Origin: Catonia carolina
Taxonomy: Eukaryota; Arthropoda; Insecta; Hemiptera; Achilidae
DNA length: 64,000 bases
Reading direction: 5' to 3'
Assembly (NCBI GenBank): GCA_035578175.1
Contig: JAQMRL010000002.1
Coordinates: forward strand, 132,992,171-133,056,170
Positions 22,201-29,767 of the stretch are shown here, in pieces. The number at the start of each line of letters is the position of its first letter. Within the stretch, counting starts at the first letter, position 1. Made by a program: the position numbers and the translations under genes. The notes beneath the pieces were generated by a model. It had not been told where the DNA came from, did not search any database, and saw only the letters and a list, made by a program, of their open reading frames with translations.

Positions 22201-23339
22201 TAGTTTGAATTATTCAATCCTCATATAACAATCTAATCACATTACATACGTGGTAAGTAGCCTTGGTTTTTTATCAGTCTCTCTACTGGTTTAATGCAGT
22301 TCTCCACGCTGGTCTACCTTGCACAAGTCATTTCATATCTCCATATCTGTAACACCCTGTATCTTTTGTAATTTGGTTTACATTATCTAATCTTTGCCTC
22401 CCCCTACAATTCACTCCCTCAATATTACCCTCATTTATTAATAGAATAATACCTACATGCCTTAAGATATGCCTCACTAGCTTATCTTTTCTTCTGGTAA
22501 CATGTTTCCCTATACTTCTTTTTTCATCCACTCATCTACGAACCTCTAAATTACTTATTTTGTCCACCCACCTAATCTTTTGTAGTAGTCTAATGACTGC
22601 AAAATAAATAAGTTAACTAATTACTTTTTGCAAGCGTTTTTGATAGCTTTGCAACACATTTAAGTGGATTCCTCAAATCTCAGTAATTTTGATTTACTGA
22701 TGTCTATTAAGCATATTATTATTTATTATTTAAGAACTGTGCCTAGTACTACACTACTCCCTGAAGACTGGCAGTAAAATAAATGTTGTATCAATGAAAA
22801 TTTACATGTCAAAAAGCTAAAAATACTGTTAATATTTAAAAACAGGTAAGTTAATTTAAATTTCTAATATAAAAATCATTTTAAATTCATTTTCAAAAAG
22901 CTAAAAATACTGTTAATAAAAACAGGTAAGTTAATTTAAATTTCTAATATAAAAATGAGTGGTACCAAATGAATCAAAACAATAACAGTGATAAGAAATG
23001 TAAACTGTTTTACAAATAATTTTTCATTTATTCATAACTGTCCCACTTAGATAAAAATTTTACCAATTTTACTTAGGTAGGCCGACAGTATTATAATTGT
23101 CTGAATTTTAAAGATCAACAAATAAAAAATTTACACATGAAAACCTTAAGAAGTAGGTCTACTAAAGCCTACCAATTCTTTATCAAATGATGACAAAAAG
23201 CAAAAATAATTTTACTAACAGGTTGCAGAACAAAGAAAACCGTTACTTTCTACTATATGTTTACATAACATACACGACTTACCATAACTTTCACTCGGAC
23301 AGCGTCTCTTTTATATCCATAAGATCCGACGCTGGCCAT
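1212..23339 (-). CDS. TBC1D25: TBC1D25-type Rab GTPase-activating protein, nine coding exons
   Basis: Coding exons (minus strand, 5' to 3'): 23283-23339, 21081-21190, 19310-19405, 17098-17278, 14467-14717, 12667-12805, 10511-10641, 8368-8605, 1212-2828. All introns are GT-AG and phases agree throughout, giving about 939 residues. The N-terminus (to ~100) resembles the TBC1D25 PB1-like region, with VDPQITSFEVLQ and LLSDWDLDAAF. The TBC domain runs from about 225 to 430. It has the arginine-finger motif VKKDVLR (Arg ~296) and the glutamine-finger motif YCQ (Gln ~334), so GAP catalysis should be intact. Residues ~430-855 are Ser/Asn/Asp-rich and probably disordered, making the protein longer than human TBC1D25 (about 690 residues). 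The last 80 residues hold the family-specific NPFLMFLC block. In mammals this protein acts on Rab33 during autophagosome maturation; the substrate here is inferred. At the site of the mammalian LC3-binding WDII the sequence is WETP (116-119). Start chosen at the only Met in frame ahead of the conserved RVKV segment; the UTRs are not resolved. Confidence 0.93.
3105..3475. other. GC-rich island in TBC1D25 last intron
   Basis: About 370 bp noticeably richer in G+C than the surroundings, lying only ~280 bp upstream of the last coding exon. Short ORFs occur in several frames, none recognisable and none with convincing splice sites. It matches no other repeat here. It could be an internal promoter/CpG-type region, a non-coding exon or a fragment of an unknown repeat; the sequence alone does not decide. 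Confidence 0.35.
3660..3790 (-). repeat. Hammerhead-like repeat, family 1 (left arm)
   Basis: Inverted relative to 6099-6230, with matching blocks such as GTTTCAAAGTTTCAAAT-type sequence and CAGCTGCCTTGATC. Read on the minus strand it has the core CTGATGA, then TAACGGATCCACT, then GAAAC; stem II is imperfect, so a functional ribozyme is unlikely. The two arms enclose a family 2 copy, an RTE-like repeat and the mariner. Confidence 0.6.
3840..4040 (+). repeat. Hammerhead-like repeat, family 2, copy 1
   Basis: Strong match to 8080-8310 (blocks TTTGACAAA, TTCTAGAAGCT, TGCTGCTATGA). It holds CTGATGA at 3903-3909, a near-palindromic GTGGTGCACATTGT and GAAA. Across the copies the segment resembles a hammerhead core with a palindromic stem II and a short stem III. 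Helix I pairs poorly in this copy. Confidence 0.55.
4081..4731 (+). repeat. Retrotransposon-like dispersed repeat with internal tandem duplication
   Basis: Begins CTAGCGGACCCAACAGACG and ends with a segment like 'gtccaggcgtttagaagaag' followed by 'actaacacacagacagaag', patterns I associate with 3' parts of RTE-like insect retroelements (from memory, uncertain). It contains two ~54-bp imperfect tandem units, 4450-4503 and 4504-4556, each starting AAAACACGAT. The mariner has inserted at its 3' edge. Confidence 0.5.
4732..6066 (+). mobile_element. Tc1/mariner-superfamily transposon, full length (1,335 bp)
   Basis: Both terminal inverted repeats are present: CGAGGGCTATTCAGAAAGTA at the left and its complement at the right, continuing to GGGAACGTTT-type sequence (about 28 bp). 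Each end abuts a TA (4730-4731 and 6067-6068), the target duplication of this superfamily. The close match of the ends and the nearly open transposase indicate a recent insertion. It lies in TBC1D25's last intron, opposite in strand to the gene. Confidence 0.95.
4894..5967 (+). pseudogene. Mariner transposase (DD34D), one premature stop
   Basis: Start at the Met of MCAAIENPASCEVRSV, where related mariner proteins begin. The N-terminal HTH half includes SVRKWCIQFKNGRTNVHDEE. The frame is interrupted once, by TAG at 5218-5220, and continues in the same frame with EIVTKKLGYHKFCARWVPKM. The catalytic triad is complete: Asp in TGDETWV, Asp in LHDNARPHTA, and Asp in NLAPSDFHLF exactly 34 residues later (DD34D). 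No frameshift seen. The stop replaces what is normally a Leu-type codon, so this copy is probably inactive unless read through. Confidence 0.92.
6099..6230 (+). repeat. Hammerhead-like repeat, family 1 (right arm)
   Basis: Inverted partner of 3660-3790. The core is degenerate (CTGATTA, then TAATGGATTCACT, then GAAA), so catalysis is unlikely. The arms match over more than 100 bp, so either two opposite insertions or an inverted-arm element was present before the mariner landed between them. Confidence 0.55.
6420..7555. repeat. Possible hAT-like element with ~106-bp internal tandem repeats
   Basis: Near-inverted ends (ACTGAAACTAGAGAAG near 6420; CTAATTGAAACTAAAACTAG near 7530) and subterminal GTCACTGTGAAC/CACGGTGAC motifs bound the region. 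Inside are three degrading tandem units starting CATTCCCC at 6517, 6622 and 6728 (period 105-106 bp). The short ORF at 6580-6816 is only this repeat. Superfamily unproven, because target duplications are not clear. Confidence 0.4.
7690..7880 (-). repeat. Hammerhead-like repeat, family 2 (inverted arm)
   Basis: Reverse complement matches 8080-8240 over about 150 bp (AGTTTCTAGAAGCTAT, GGTGCGCAC, AGTATAAGAAGC). Core here is CTGAAAA, so inactive. With its partner it brackets a tRNA-derived SINE. Confidence 0.55.
7886..8042 (+). mobile_element. tRNA-derived SINE, copy 1
   Basis: Has an A-box-like TGGTGTAGCGCAATGG (7895-7910) and a B-box-like GGGTTCAATTCC (7929-7940), with the anticodon arm between them shortened. 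The 3' half (CATCACT, CACTGTCTGCAT, GCAAAACAGTTAGACGT, AAACCAAAA) is shared with the other SINE copies, while the tRNA-like head differs from theirs. Confidence 0.75.
8075..8300 (+). repeat. Hammerhead-like repeat, family 2, copy 3
   Basis: Pairs with 7690-7880 in inverted orientation and matches 3840-4040 directly. The core is CTCAAGA with stem-II-like GCGGTGCGCAC. The nucleotides before the core (TTAC) pair with GTAA after the short stem III, as helix I would, but the core itself is mutated. Confidence 0.55.
8606..9225. other. TBC1D25 intron 7, first part
   Basis: AT-rich intron with no ORF, RNA gene or repeat that I recognise. Confidence 0.5.
9231..9850 (-). pseudogene. Mariner-like transposase remnant
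   Basis: Reverse complement of ~9360-9550 reads, with stops and frameshifts, LDHSPYSLDLALCDFHLFG, then FVCNWLVTQPVSFYDAGI, the C-terminal DD34D region of a mariner family distinct from that at 4732. Further along, 9660-9730 encodes a decayed N-terminal RPSIVDENVRARFET segment. An end-like GAGGGTAAATCAATATAAA occurs at ~9231. No intact partner end was found. Confidence 0.65.
9955..10075 (+). pseudogene. Non-LTR retrotransposon RT tail fragment
   Basis: Translates to a short ERQLIWYGHLHRIKDDEQ segment, the 'WYGH..R' block typical of the C-terminus of insect non-LTR reverse-transcriptase ORFs. Truncated at both sides. Confidence 0.5.
10905..11170 (-). pseudogene. Possible non-LTR RT tail remnant
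   Basis: Reverse complement yields VKRMA-DSRVW and related pieces like the 'MKRLAQDRTAWR' end of RT ORFs seen at 22.3 and 40.9 kb, heavily decayed. Confidence 0.3.
11640..11770 (-). pseudogene. Transposase-like HTH remnant
   Basis: Minus strand reads about 36 open codons including VANYCDVSLSTIRKIKKE, which looks like a transposase helix-turn-helix. No flanking ends were identified, so the superfamily is unknown. The rest of intron 6 (11200-12660) holds a short TACTCGTAC-type simple repeat at ~11300-11340 and nothing else recognised. Confidence 0.35.
13518..13695 (+). mobile_element. 178-bp hammerhead-bearing insertion (retrozyme/Penelope-like)
   Basis: Flanked by perfect 10-bp direct repeats TTATATAAGT (13508-13517, 13696-13705), and absent from the otherwise matching MITE copy at 57.9 kb, so it is a discrete insertion. 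It encodes no protein. It contains the hammerhead fold at 13575-13618 and shares sequence (CTTCTGTAAATTTTAAA, GGTTAGTGAAATT) with 3660-3790, 6099-6230 and 17345-17715. Penelope-like elements and retrozymes carry such ribozymes; which of these this is cannot be told from one window. Confidence 0.7.
13575..13618 (+). ncRNA. Candidate type I hammerhead ribozyme
   Basis: Core CUGAUGA (13581-13587) and GAAA (13601-13604). Stem II is GGUG-GAUC-CACC (13589-13600) after one unpaired U. Stem III is AC/GU closed by loop ACGU (13604-13611), followed by cleavage-site A (13612; triplet GUA). Helix I pairs UUUACU (13575-13580) with AGUAGA (13613-13618), five Watson-Crick pairs plus one G-U. All conserved core nucleotides are present. 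The minimal, self-complementary stem III resembles that of Penelope-like hammerheads, which are thought to work best as dimers. Activity is predicted, not shown. Confidence 0.7.
14762..15422. mobile_element. Long-TIR non-autonomous DNA transposon, copy 1
   Basis: Inverted ends of about 115 bp (TGCTACTATAGTACGTGGCC inward; GTGGTAG, CACTTTTGGCGCG, ACAGGTTATG). Flanked by TATAATTC (14754-14761) and AATAATTC (15423-15430), an 8-bp target duplication with one mismatch, which suggests a hAT-type transposase. No coding capacity. Its left end lies only 44 bp from the TBC1D25 exon 5 acceptor. Confidence 0.85.
15545..15680 (-). repeat. Diverged hammerhead-like repeat, family 1
   Basis: Minus strand has CATCTTCTTAAAAAATTC, GGTTTCAATTTGAG, then CTGATAA-TGGTGGCTTAATC-GAAA, in the order seen in the 13.5-kb copy but with stem II destroyed. 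Weak relative. Confidence 0.35.
15903..16345 (+). repeat. Dispersed repeat family C, copy 1
   Basis: Starts AACAGGCAGGTGGAGTGTTA and ends GGTTCAAACCAGCTTTTCAG. Matches 52452-52850 directly and 57474-57870 inverted. This copy has small internal duplications of CTGAAGCATTAAAG (15990-16040). No known superfamily features seen. Confidence 0.65.
17345..17715. repeat. Inverted pair of family 1 hammerhead-like arms
   Basis: The two ends are inverted copies (left TTGTTACAGTTTCTATATCA..., right ...AAGTGATATAGCTCGGTCAA). The right arm reads TTGATGA-TGATGGATCCACT-GAAAC and the left, on the minus strand, CTGATGG-TGAATCCATC-GAAAT. Both cores are damaged. A foldback-like arrangement in TBC1D25 intron 3. 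Confidence 0.55.
18579..18752 (-). mobile_element. tRNA-derived SINE, copy 2
   Basis: Minus strand: tRNA-like head with A box near TTGGCATAGTTGGTAAC and B box GGGTTCGAATCCCA, then a unique middle and the tail CTGCATTAGCAGTAATTGCA ending in a run of A (T-run on plus at 18579-18596). Confidence 0.75.
18755..21068. other. TBC1D25 introns 3 and 2 outside exons
   Basis: Apart from exon 3 (19310-19405) and a tRNA-like SINE head at 20925-21000, I see only AT-rich sequence. A moderately GC-richer stretch at 20440-20660 has no ORF or motif that I can name. Confidence 0.45.
20925..21000 (+). mobile_element. tRNA-like SINE head, second type, copy 1
   Basis: Contains TGGTGTAGTGGTTAGCAT and GGTCCCCAGTTCCATTCTC, A/B-box-like, resembling tRNA-Glu-type heads. 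The acceptor ends are not complementary, so this is a SINE or tRNA relic and not a working tRNA. Similar heads occur at 25672 and 61413. Confidence 0.55.
21469..22147. mobile_element. Long-TIR non-autonomous DNA transposon, copy 2
   Basis: Same family as 14762-15422, with ends GGTGCTACTATAGTACGTGG and its complement. Flanked by a perfect 8-bp duplication AGCTGATT (21461-21468, 22148-22155). The interior is homologous to copy 1 but reversed relative to the plus strand. Lies in TBC1D25 intron 1. Confidence 0.9.
22265..22590 (-). pseudogene. Non-LTR retrotransposon RT C-terminus
   Basis: Minus strand encodes DEKRSIGKHVTRRKDKLVRH, then GVNCRGRQRLDNVNQITKD and GCYRYGDMK, the tail of an insect endonuclease-reverse-transcriptase ORF. 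Same subfamily as 40866-41180 and 46008-46490. Confidence 0.7.
22810..22956. repeat. 84-bp tandem duplication
   Basis: CAAAAAGCTAAAAATACTGT starts at 22810 and again at 22894; the second unit lacks about 8 bp but is otherwise nearly identical, so the event is recent. Confidence 0.8.
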
Positions 23340-24174
23340 AATTAATCGTTGAAGATACCCAAATATGAGATTTCATTTGATTACGAAGTTACGACCTCTG
23401 TTGTTTTTTACTATCACCAATTATAACGAATAAATAAAGTCTACGTACATTGATAACGATTCAGCTAAGTTAGGTTCCATTGAATCTCATTACAAATTCA
23501 CAGTAAAATAAATTAATTTTCGTTGAAGAGATAATATTAACAGTTACATTTTAAAAACATTAATTAGAACTAGAGATTTTTATGTTTATCTCAAAAACGC
23601 ATAAAACCGAGAAACAAATAACATAAGTTTGTCATTTATCTTAATAAGCGATGAATACAAAACATACATCTTAACCTATTTAAGCAGCCAGCATTGACAT
23701 TTCCAACAGCAAATAATGCTACCTTGATATATTTTATACATGTTAAAGTTTAGTGAATGAAATCATGTTTTCTATGATTTTGGACCTCTGTAAGATAAAT
23801 TTTATTAATAATTATCATTAAATTTCTTCATGAATGATCTAAAGACGTATTTAAATTGATATTTACAGAAAACGGAAATGAAATATCTTTATTAAATAAC
23901 AAAAATAGTAATTGCTGAGAATGTAAAAATAACCAACGTTATAAGAAGCCTTACAGTGAATTGTTGTTACGCAAACGAGAAAGTGATACCCCAACCAGCA
24001 TTAACTTTCGATAACATAGCTATTTCTCAGTTTGTATGACAAAATTATTGCTAAATTGCATCACTGCATTATGGTTACAGCGGGAGAATTCGAATCTTGT
24101 TCCTTAAACCCTTAAAATCATCGTCTGCATTAACAATAATCTTAAAACAGTCGGATAAAAAATTCCATTGATGT
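23340..24174. other. Upstream flank of TBC1D25
   Basis: Should contain the TBC1D25 5' UTR and promoter. No TATA box or clear initiator can be singled out by eye and no transposon end was recognised. Confidence 0.4.
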
Positions 24175-24187
24175 ACCTAGTTTAATA

Positions 24188-24361
24188 TTTTTTTTTTTGG
24201 TTTAACGTCCGACGGTTTTGCAAATTGCTGCTAATGCAGACGGTGAATGAAGAAATGAATTTTTTGTAACGTATGAAAAAATGCCATGCCCGAGTGGGAT
24301 TCGAACCCAAGACCGCGTGATGAGAGGCGAGCACGTTACCAACATCGCCAACGCGGCCGGC
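24188..24361 (-). mobile_element. tRNA-derived SINE, copy 3 (full length)
   Basis: Flanked by a perfect 13-bp duplication ACCTAGTTTAATA (24175-24187, 24362-24374). On the minus strand: head GGCCGCGTTGGCGATGTTGG with A box, B box GGGTTCGAATCCCA, then CATGGCATTTTTTCATACG, tail GTCTGCATTAGCAGCAATTT and terminal A-run. Best-preserved copy in the window. Confidence 0.92.
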
Positions 24362-24616
24362 ACCTAGTTTAATAGGTACCATTTTCTAACATTAGGCATA
24401 CACTTCTTATTCCTGGTCCCTCTACAAAAAAACCGAGTTGTCCAGGACATCTGAAGATTTAGTAAAATTAAACGTTATCCTAAAGTAATACAATAAACTA
24501 ATGTAGCAGTAAAAGTAATGTAGTAGTTATATGGAAACCAGTAGACTGTGGTGGAAGGGTACCTACCTTTTAAACTAGGTATAAAATAAGTGCATATAAA
24601 CAGCAGTGCATTATAA

Positions 24617-24664
24617 TTTTTTTGTTTTTTTTTTTTTTTTGTTTAACGTCCGACGTTCTGCAAT
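24617..24664 (-). mobile_element. SINE 3' fragment, severely 5'-truncated
   Basis: Only the last ~25 bases of the SINE tail plus its A-run, yet flanked by a 12-bp duplication AGTGCATTATAA (24605-24616, 24665-24676). So it inserted as a truncated product. Confidence 0.8.
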
Positions 24665-24676
24665 AGTGCATTATAA

Positions 24677-25670
24677 GATTACATTATACACTATAGGTAA
24701 TGTAAATTCTTTCAAAATAATGTGTTTTGACCTAAATTGTAATTGAAAGTAGGAATTACCTGACAAACAAATAAGTTAACCACTCAATGATTTTTTCGTA
24801 TAATTCATGCCCTAATGTAAACTCTGTTTCCTCGAAAATAGTTAAGTAAATGAATCCTGTCATTAAAATTAAGTGTCCTACGGGAATATACCGAAAATCC
24901 AAACTTTTCCACCCATTTTTCTTTGGTCGTTAGTAAACAAAGTTACGGTATATTAAGAAAGGAGTTAATTAAATTGTAGAATCTAGTCAAATAAGTATAT
25001 GACAAAAGATAGGATTTTCGGGTTTTCTATTAAATACTTAACCTCCGTAATAGAAAATGTTGGAAAATTCAAAAATATTCCTTTATATAACGTTAAATAA
25101 TAATTTTTTACCATTTATGTGTACTTTAATTTGCGCTATGACACCGTGGTGTAAAACTACAGTGGATTATACGAATATTACTATCCACTTACATGAGGTC
25201 ACACAAATTTAACTCGATCACTTTCGCTACGTTTACTTCGCCAGTTTCTAACAGTTCATCACATTTTGTTCTAAAATTTCTGTATTTTCGTTTATACATA
25301 CACAAATAACGTCGTAAGAAATAATGAATGATCATAGGCCTATGTACTTATTTTAAACCCTAAAAGTAGACTGCCTGTTCTCCGGAATCTCGCGTAAGCC
25401 TATCCAAAATCGGGTCCACCTCCTGTTTTCGGTTAAGCGGGGATTTACTGTTTTAGAATTTGTGGATTAATAACCTTTTAGATTAGTTTATAGTTGTTTT
25501 AGATTTGGCTTTGTTATTGGGAACTATACACTATTTATTGACAACTACCTAATGAGATCATTGTTTTCGCTGTATTTCTGACTTGAATAAAAGACGTGAA
25601 TTCGAACCCAATGAAGTTTGTATGTTGTTGTTACTTAGAAACACCTTACAATGATGTTAATTAATAACTA
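24677..25670. other. Intergenic, nothing recognised
   Basis: AT-rich sequence without a supported ORF, repeat or RNA gene. Confidence 0.5.
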
Positions 25671-25671
25671 A

Positions 25672-25790
25672 CACTCCGTGGCGTAGTGGTTAGAGTGCTA
25701 GTCTACGAAGTGGAAGGTCCCGGGTTCGATTCTCGGATAGGGTCTGAAAATTTTAACAGGTTAAAACCTACAGAAGTCGCTAATGACCAT
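25672..25790 (+). mobile_element. tRNA-like SINE, second type, copy 2
   Basis: CGTGGCGTAGTGGTTAGAGT (A box) and GGTCCCGGGTTCGATTCTC (B box), followed by CTGAAAATTTTAACAGGTTA and AAACCTACAG, a different tail from the other SINE type. Acceptor stem does not close. Confidence 0.6.
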
Positions 25791-25869
25791 GTTGCGAATC
25801 TTCAGTGGCCTTGTCCTCGGACATTCGCTATCATCAAGACCACCATTTGAGTTATGTTGAGTTTGACGA

Positions 25870-26175
25870 AAAGGGGTAACTGAAATCACACGATACCAGT
25901 CCCGAAGATTCCTCAACATGATCTACTTCGAACTGGACCGCACTTGCGCTCTACCGTTCCTTGCATAATTTCTGCAGCATTCTGTATATTAAATAGAATG
26001 CTGCAGAAACGATACATTGTATTGCTTCTCATCACATTACCAAAGTACTCTAGCTTTTGATGTTTCGCAGTCTTCACAAATTCCATCGTTTTTTTTTTTA
26101 GCTTCACCAGGACATTTGTGAAGGCCTCGAGTTTTTTTCTAATTTTGTGTAAGCGTCTAAGCCTCCATCTCATTT
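25870..26175 (-). pseudogene. Non-LTR RT C-terminal fragment
   Basis: Minus-strand pieces VKTAKHQKLEYFGNVMRSN and QGTVERKCGPVRSRS match the 'KLxYFGHVMR...GKxxGKRGPGRRR' end of RT ORFs of the craniofacial-development-protein-2-like class. An internal duplication disrupts it. Confidence 0.65.
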
Positions 26176-27371
26176 AGCAATACTGAGAACATACAGTAGA
26201 TATGCAAAATCTGCCGATGCACTTTTAAATAAACTAAAAAAATTATAATAATAAATAAATTGCAACTTTACTTCACCTTAGGGTCTACTGATTGGGCCAG
26301 CCAAAAATACAGTTTGTTCTTAATAATATGCACAACTCACCGAAAATTATATTTCTATTCGTTTCAGTGAAGATTAGAGCACCAGGTCAGTTCTACAGAT
26401 TTTCTACAGTACAATTTTAGGTGCAAGCCTACTTATTTAACAATCCAATGAATAGAAGATAAGATTCCATTTTTATTTGAATTTGAACCAGAAAATCGAC
26501 AGCCATGGCTCCAATAACACGAAATATAACAAGCCACGTTATATTTATGTGTGGACATAATAATTTATTCGAGTTGAGTAGAGATGTAAGAGCATATAAA
26601 ACTTGTTTACGATAGAAATGATCTCTCTTGTCATATGATTTTTGTTTTTTACTTCTCTGTCTCCACTGTAGTGCAACTACGTTGTAAGCTACTGTAGTTT
26701 GGTCTATTTGAAAATTTAGGAAACCGGACAGGCAGAGTCAGGCAATACGCCAGGATTGACTGAAACTATCCTTTCCTCTGCCGTTAAAGTGCTAGTTAAG
26801 TCTTGTTAAATAATGTGACAGTTTTACTTTTATGCTCATCTTGCCTTCACCACTTACCACAATTTCTGCCAACTCAGTCAAATATAATAATAAATACAAC
26901 TAACTAACGGGTCTGAACTGTAGAGGGAGAGTTTGAAAGGATATGACTTTCCGTCTAGCCAGTCTCGTCTAATCACCGCAACTGAAAAAAAACTGGAAAT
27001 GATTTTGACTAAAGAGTTCGTCTTCTCTTTAACTTATTTTCAATTCCTTTTTCTTTTTTTATGACTACTTGATTATTTACTGGAGCAAATTATTATGCGT
27101 AACTTAAAAATAACTTTTGTCTCTCCGCACTGCTCGATATTTATGTAGGTACATCTTAGGCCTATGTAAATTTACATCATTTTAACGATTCATGAACTTT
27201 CGACCAAAATAAAACAACAGTCTTCGAAGCTGCATAACCCCGTTTCTTGTTTTACATTTGACTTAAAACATACTAGTACTAATTGCGCTTGCGCTAGGCA
27301 CTGGCTTATTGTTAACCTTAGAAGAGTTCCAATAAGATTGGGATTGCAAATATCAAAGGGAGTGGTTAGAT

Positions 27372-28107
27372 CAGTGATCTCAACCTTTTCATACCTATAG
27401 GATCCCTAGATGTCTTACCAAATCAATGGCAGACCACACAAACCTGTAAAGGCCTATAGTACATTAGAAAAAAGGACGCGTAATCATGTTTCACTCTACC
27501 AACGCCTTCAGTCAAAACAACTGGCGACAGACCGGATGTTTTATAATAGGCTTACTGTATGATTTCTTTCTACGGGTACTGTCGTATTTTGTATTTAGTA
27601 TAATATGTTTCAATTAGCATACAGCAAGTTTCATCTGATAAGCAAAGAACATTTTTTGTAACTCAAATGGATCGCGCTAAGTTGAATCACAATTTTAATA
27701 TATTTTTTATGTTTTGACGTGCTGCACGGTTCCATGGGATAGACTATAGGTTTGCAACATTACCTACTAATTAAGTAGGGTGATTATTAAAGGTACGTCG
27801 GCCTATTTATACATTTTTTATGAAAGTAATAAAAGTATAATAAGTAAAACAATATATTGTTGTCGCACCTCCTCCAAAATATAATTAGGAAAAAATAGTC
27901 ACCGTAATTTCTGAAAGGGAACGCGTTAAGAGGCATCAAATTCACATGAAGGATAACACCTATTATATCTTTGTGGGACAGGCAGAACAGCGGAAAGGCT
28001 GATTCCACAATAACAGCGCGACTAATCTATTTTGTTATTTAGGTAAATAACAAAAATCCGAAAGTTTTTTATTATTGAAAAATTAAAACTGTGGTTGAGA
28101 ATCGCTG
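27372..28107. mobile_element. hAT-like non-autonomous element
   Basis: Ends CAGTGATCTCAACCTTTTC and, inverted, CAGCGATTCTCAACCACAG, the classic hAT/Charlie-type terminus. Flanks GGTTAGAT (27364-27371) and AGTTAGAC (28108-28115) agree at six of eight positions. No transposase. Confidence 0.8.
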
Positions 28108-28992
28108 AGTTAGACCATTGTATCTGCTAAAGTAAATGTTAACATATAGCATTAATAGATCTAATCGTCAAAATAATTAACAAAACTATCATAAATAATT
28201 AAAAGTACTCTTGTTAGTTTTTTCAAAAGGGTTCGACCTATGGTCTATCTACTACACGTAGCCTAAAAGAAAATTAAACGTGCTACAAGTTTTGCACTGA
28301 ACGATTAATTGAACGACCGGCGTAATTATTGCAATTTTTTAGTTGTAATTGTAAAAAAATAATAATAACTAAAGAATCCGTAGTGGTGTTTCTTGTGAAT
28401 AAAATCTATTTAACTTAAGGAAAGTCAGAAGTGCATTTTTGAAACAAAATAATTTTTGTGGAAAAATATATTACAAAACCCAAAATTTTCTCTTTAAAAC
28501 GATGTAAAATTTATATAAAAATCTGATTGTTAGAAAATTTGTGTAATAATTTTTTCCATGTAACCATACAGACTGAAATCTAGATACAGCTACATTGATA
28601 TTTTCGTAACGTTTTCTTGTATTTTTTGTACAAGAAGAGGAGTTTTTGTAGCTAGGTAAATTTTATTTTCCTTAGGTTAGGAAAAAGGTAACAGAGCTAG
28701 GAATTTTTAAAAAAAGAATAAAGTAAAATTAGTAAAAATGTGAAACTATCACCTAGTGTGTGTAAGAACTAATAGAACTGTTCAACAAAACCTTAGAGAT
28801 CAATTTACCGAAAATGGGTTATTTTCTGATTCAATATTCATTTTTGAGGCTTTAGTGAATGATAAAAAAACGAACCTTTGCAAACATGTACTTCTTGTAC
28901 AACTTTACAAAGTGATAGAATAGTTTTCAATTTCTTTTTTACTTTTATAACTCAAAAATTTCCATCAAATGGATTGGAATTTTTTTTAAATA

Positions 28993-29767
28993 CAGCCCCC
29001 TCTCTCTCTATTACGAAATCCAAGGGTTTAGGCATTTCAATCGTTGTAAAGAGAGATCGTTATATAGAGAGGAACCAAAATTTGAAGAAATAGGTTTCAA
29101 AATAAAGTAATACCATACCATTCACACACAATACCCAGCATCACAACCCTCAGATGCTTTGAAGTCAGCAATGCCAAGCTCCAATGCAAATAATTCTGCT
29201 TTTATTTTGGCCAGAGGCCAAGAGAGTGGGATACTGTTTATACACCTTGGAGCATGACCTGATCCAAATCTTCATCTCGAGGCTTACGTAATTTTTTCCC
29301 GCTGTCTCCCTTTATACTTCAGTATCAAGCCAATTCTTTCCATCCTTCCAGACGGTAGCCACAGTTGATTGTGAGAGTCCCGTTTGTTTCTCGCCTTTCC
29401 CTGTTGCCCGAATCAACGAAACTTTTCTTCAACGGTGAGCACTTTCTGCTTTATAGAAAACATGTTCACCGTTCACGCACCTAAAACAAATGAGACTACA
29501 GTAGCGGCCAACCGGGAAACAAAATACGCCAAAAGACAACCTTATTACTCAGACAGCGAGTGCTCGTGCTCATGAAACGGTATAAAGTGAACAGAAATGC
29601 TTTGAACTACTGATATACCACTGTTATGAAGAGTGAGCAATATCGATATAGAGAGAAAGAATAAATACTGTATATTAATGTAATGCCAAACCAAACAATC
29701 ACCGTTTGTATCATCGTTATACAGAGATTATCGTCATGGGGAGAATCGTTATAAAGAGAGCCTACTG
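28993..29767 (-). mobile_element. pogo/Tigger-like element, decayed
   Basis: TA flanks at 28991-28992 and 29768-29769. Ends CAGCCCCCTCTCTCTCTATT and, inverted, CAGTAGGCTCTCTTTATAAC. Contains the remnant transposase N-terminus at 29100-29470. Confidence 0.7.
29100..29470 (-). pseudogene. Tigger-like transposase N-terminal remnant (CENP-B-type HTH)
   Basis: Minus strand, with stops and frame changes, reads pieces like KVLTVEEKFRL, TVATVWKDG and RKPRDEDLDQVM, then LLASGQNK, the order found in CENP-B/Tigger DNA-binding regions. The catalytic domain is missing. Confidence 0.6.
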
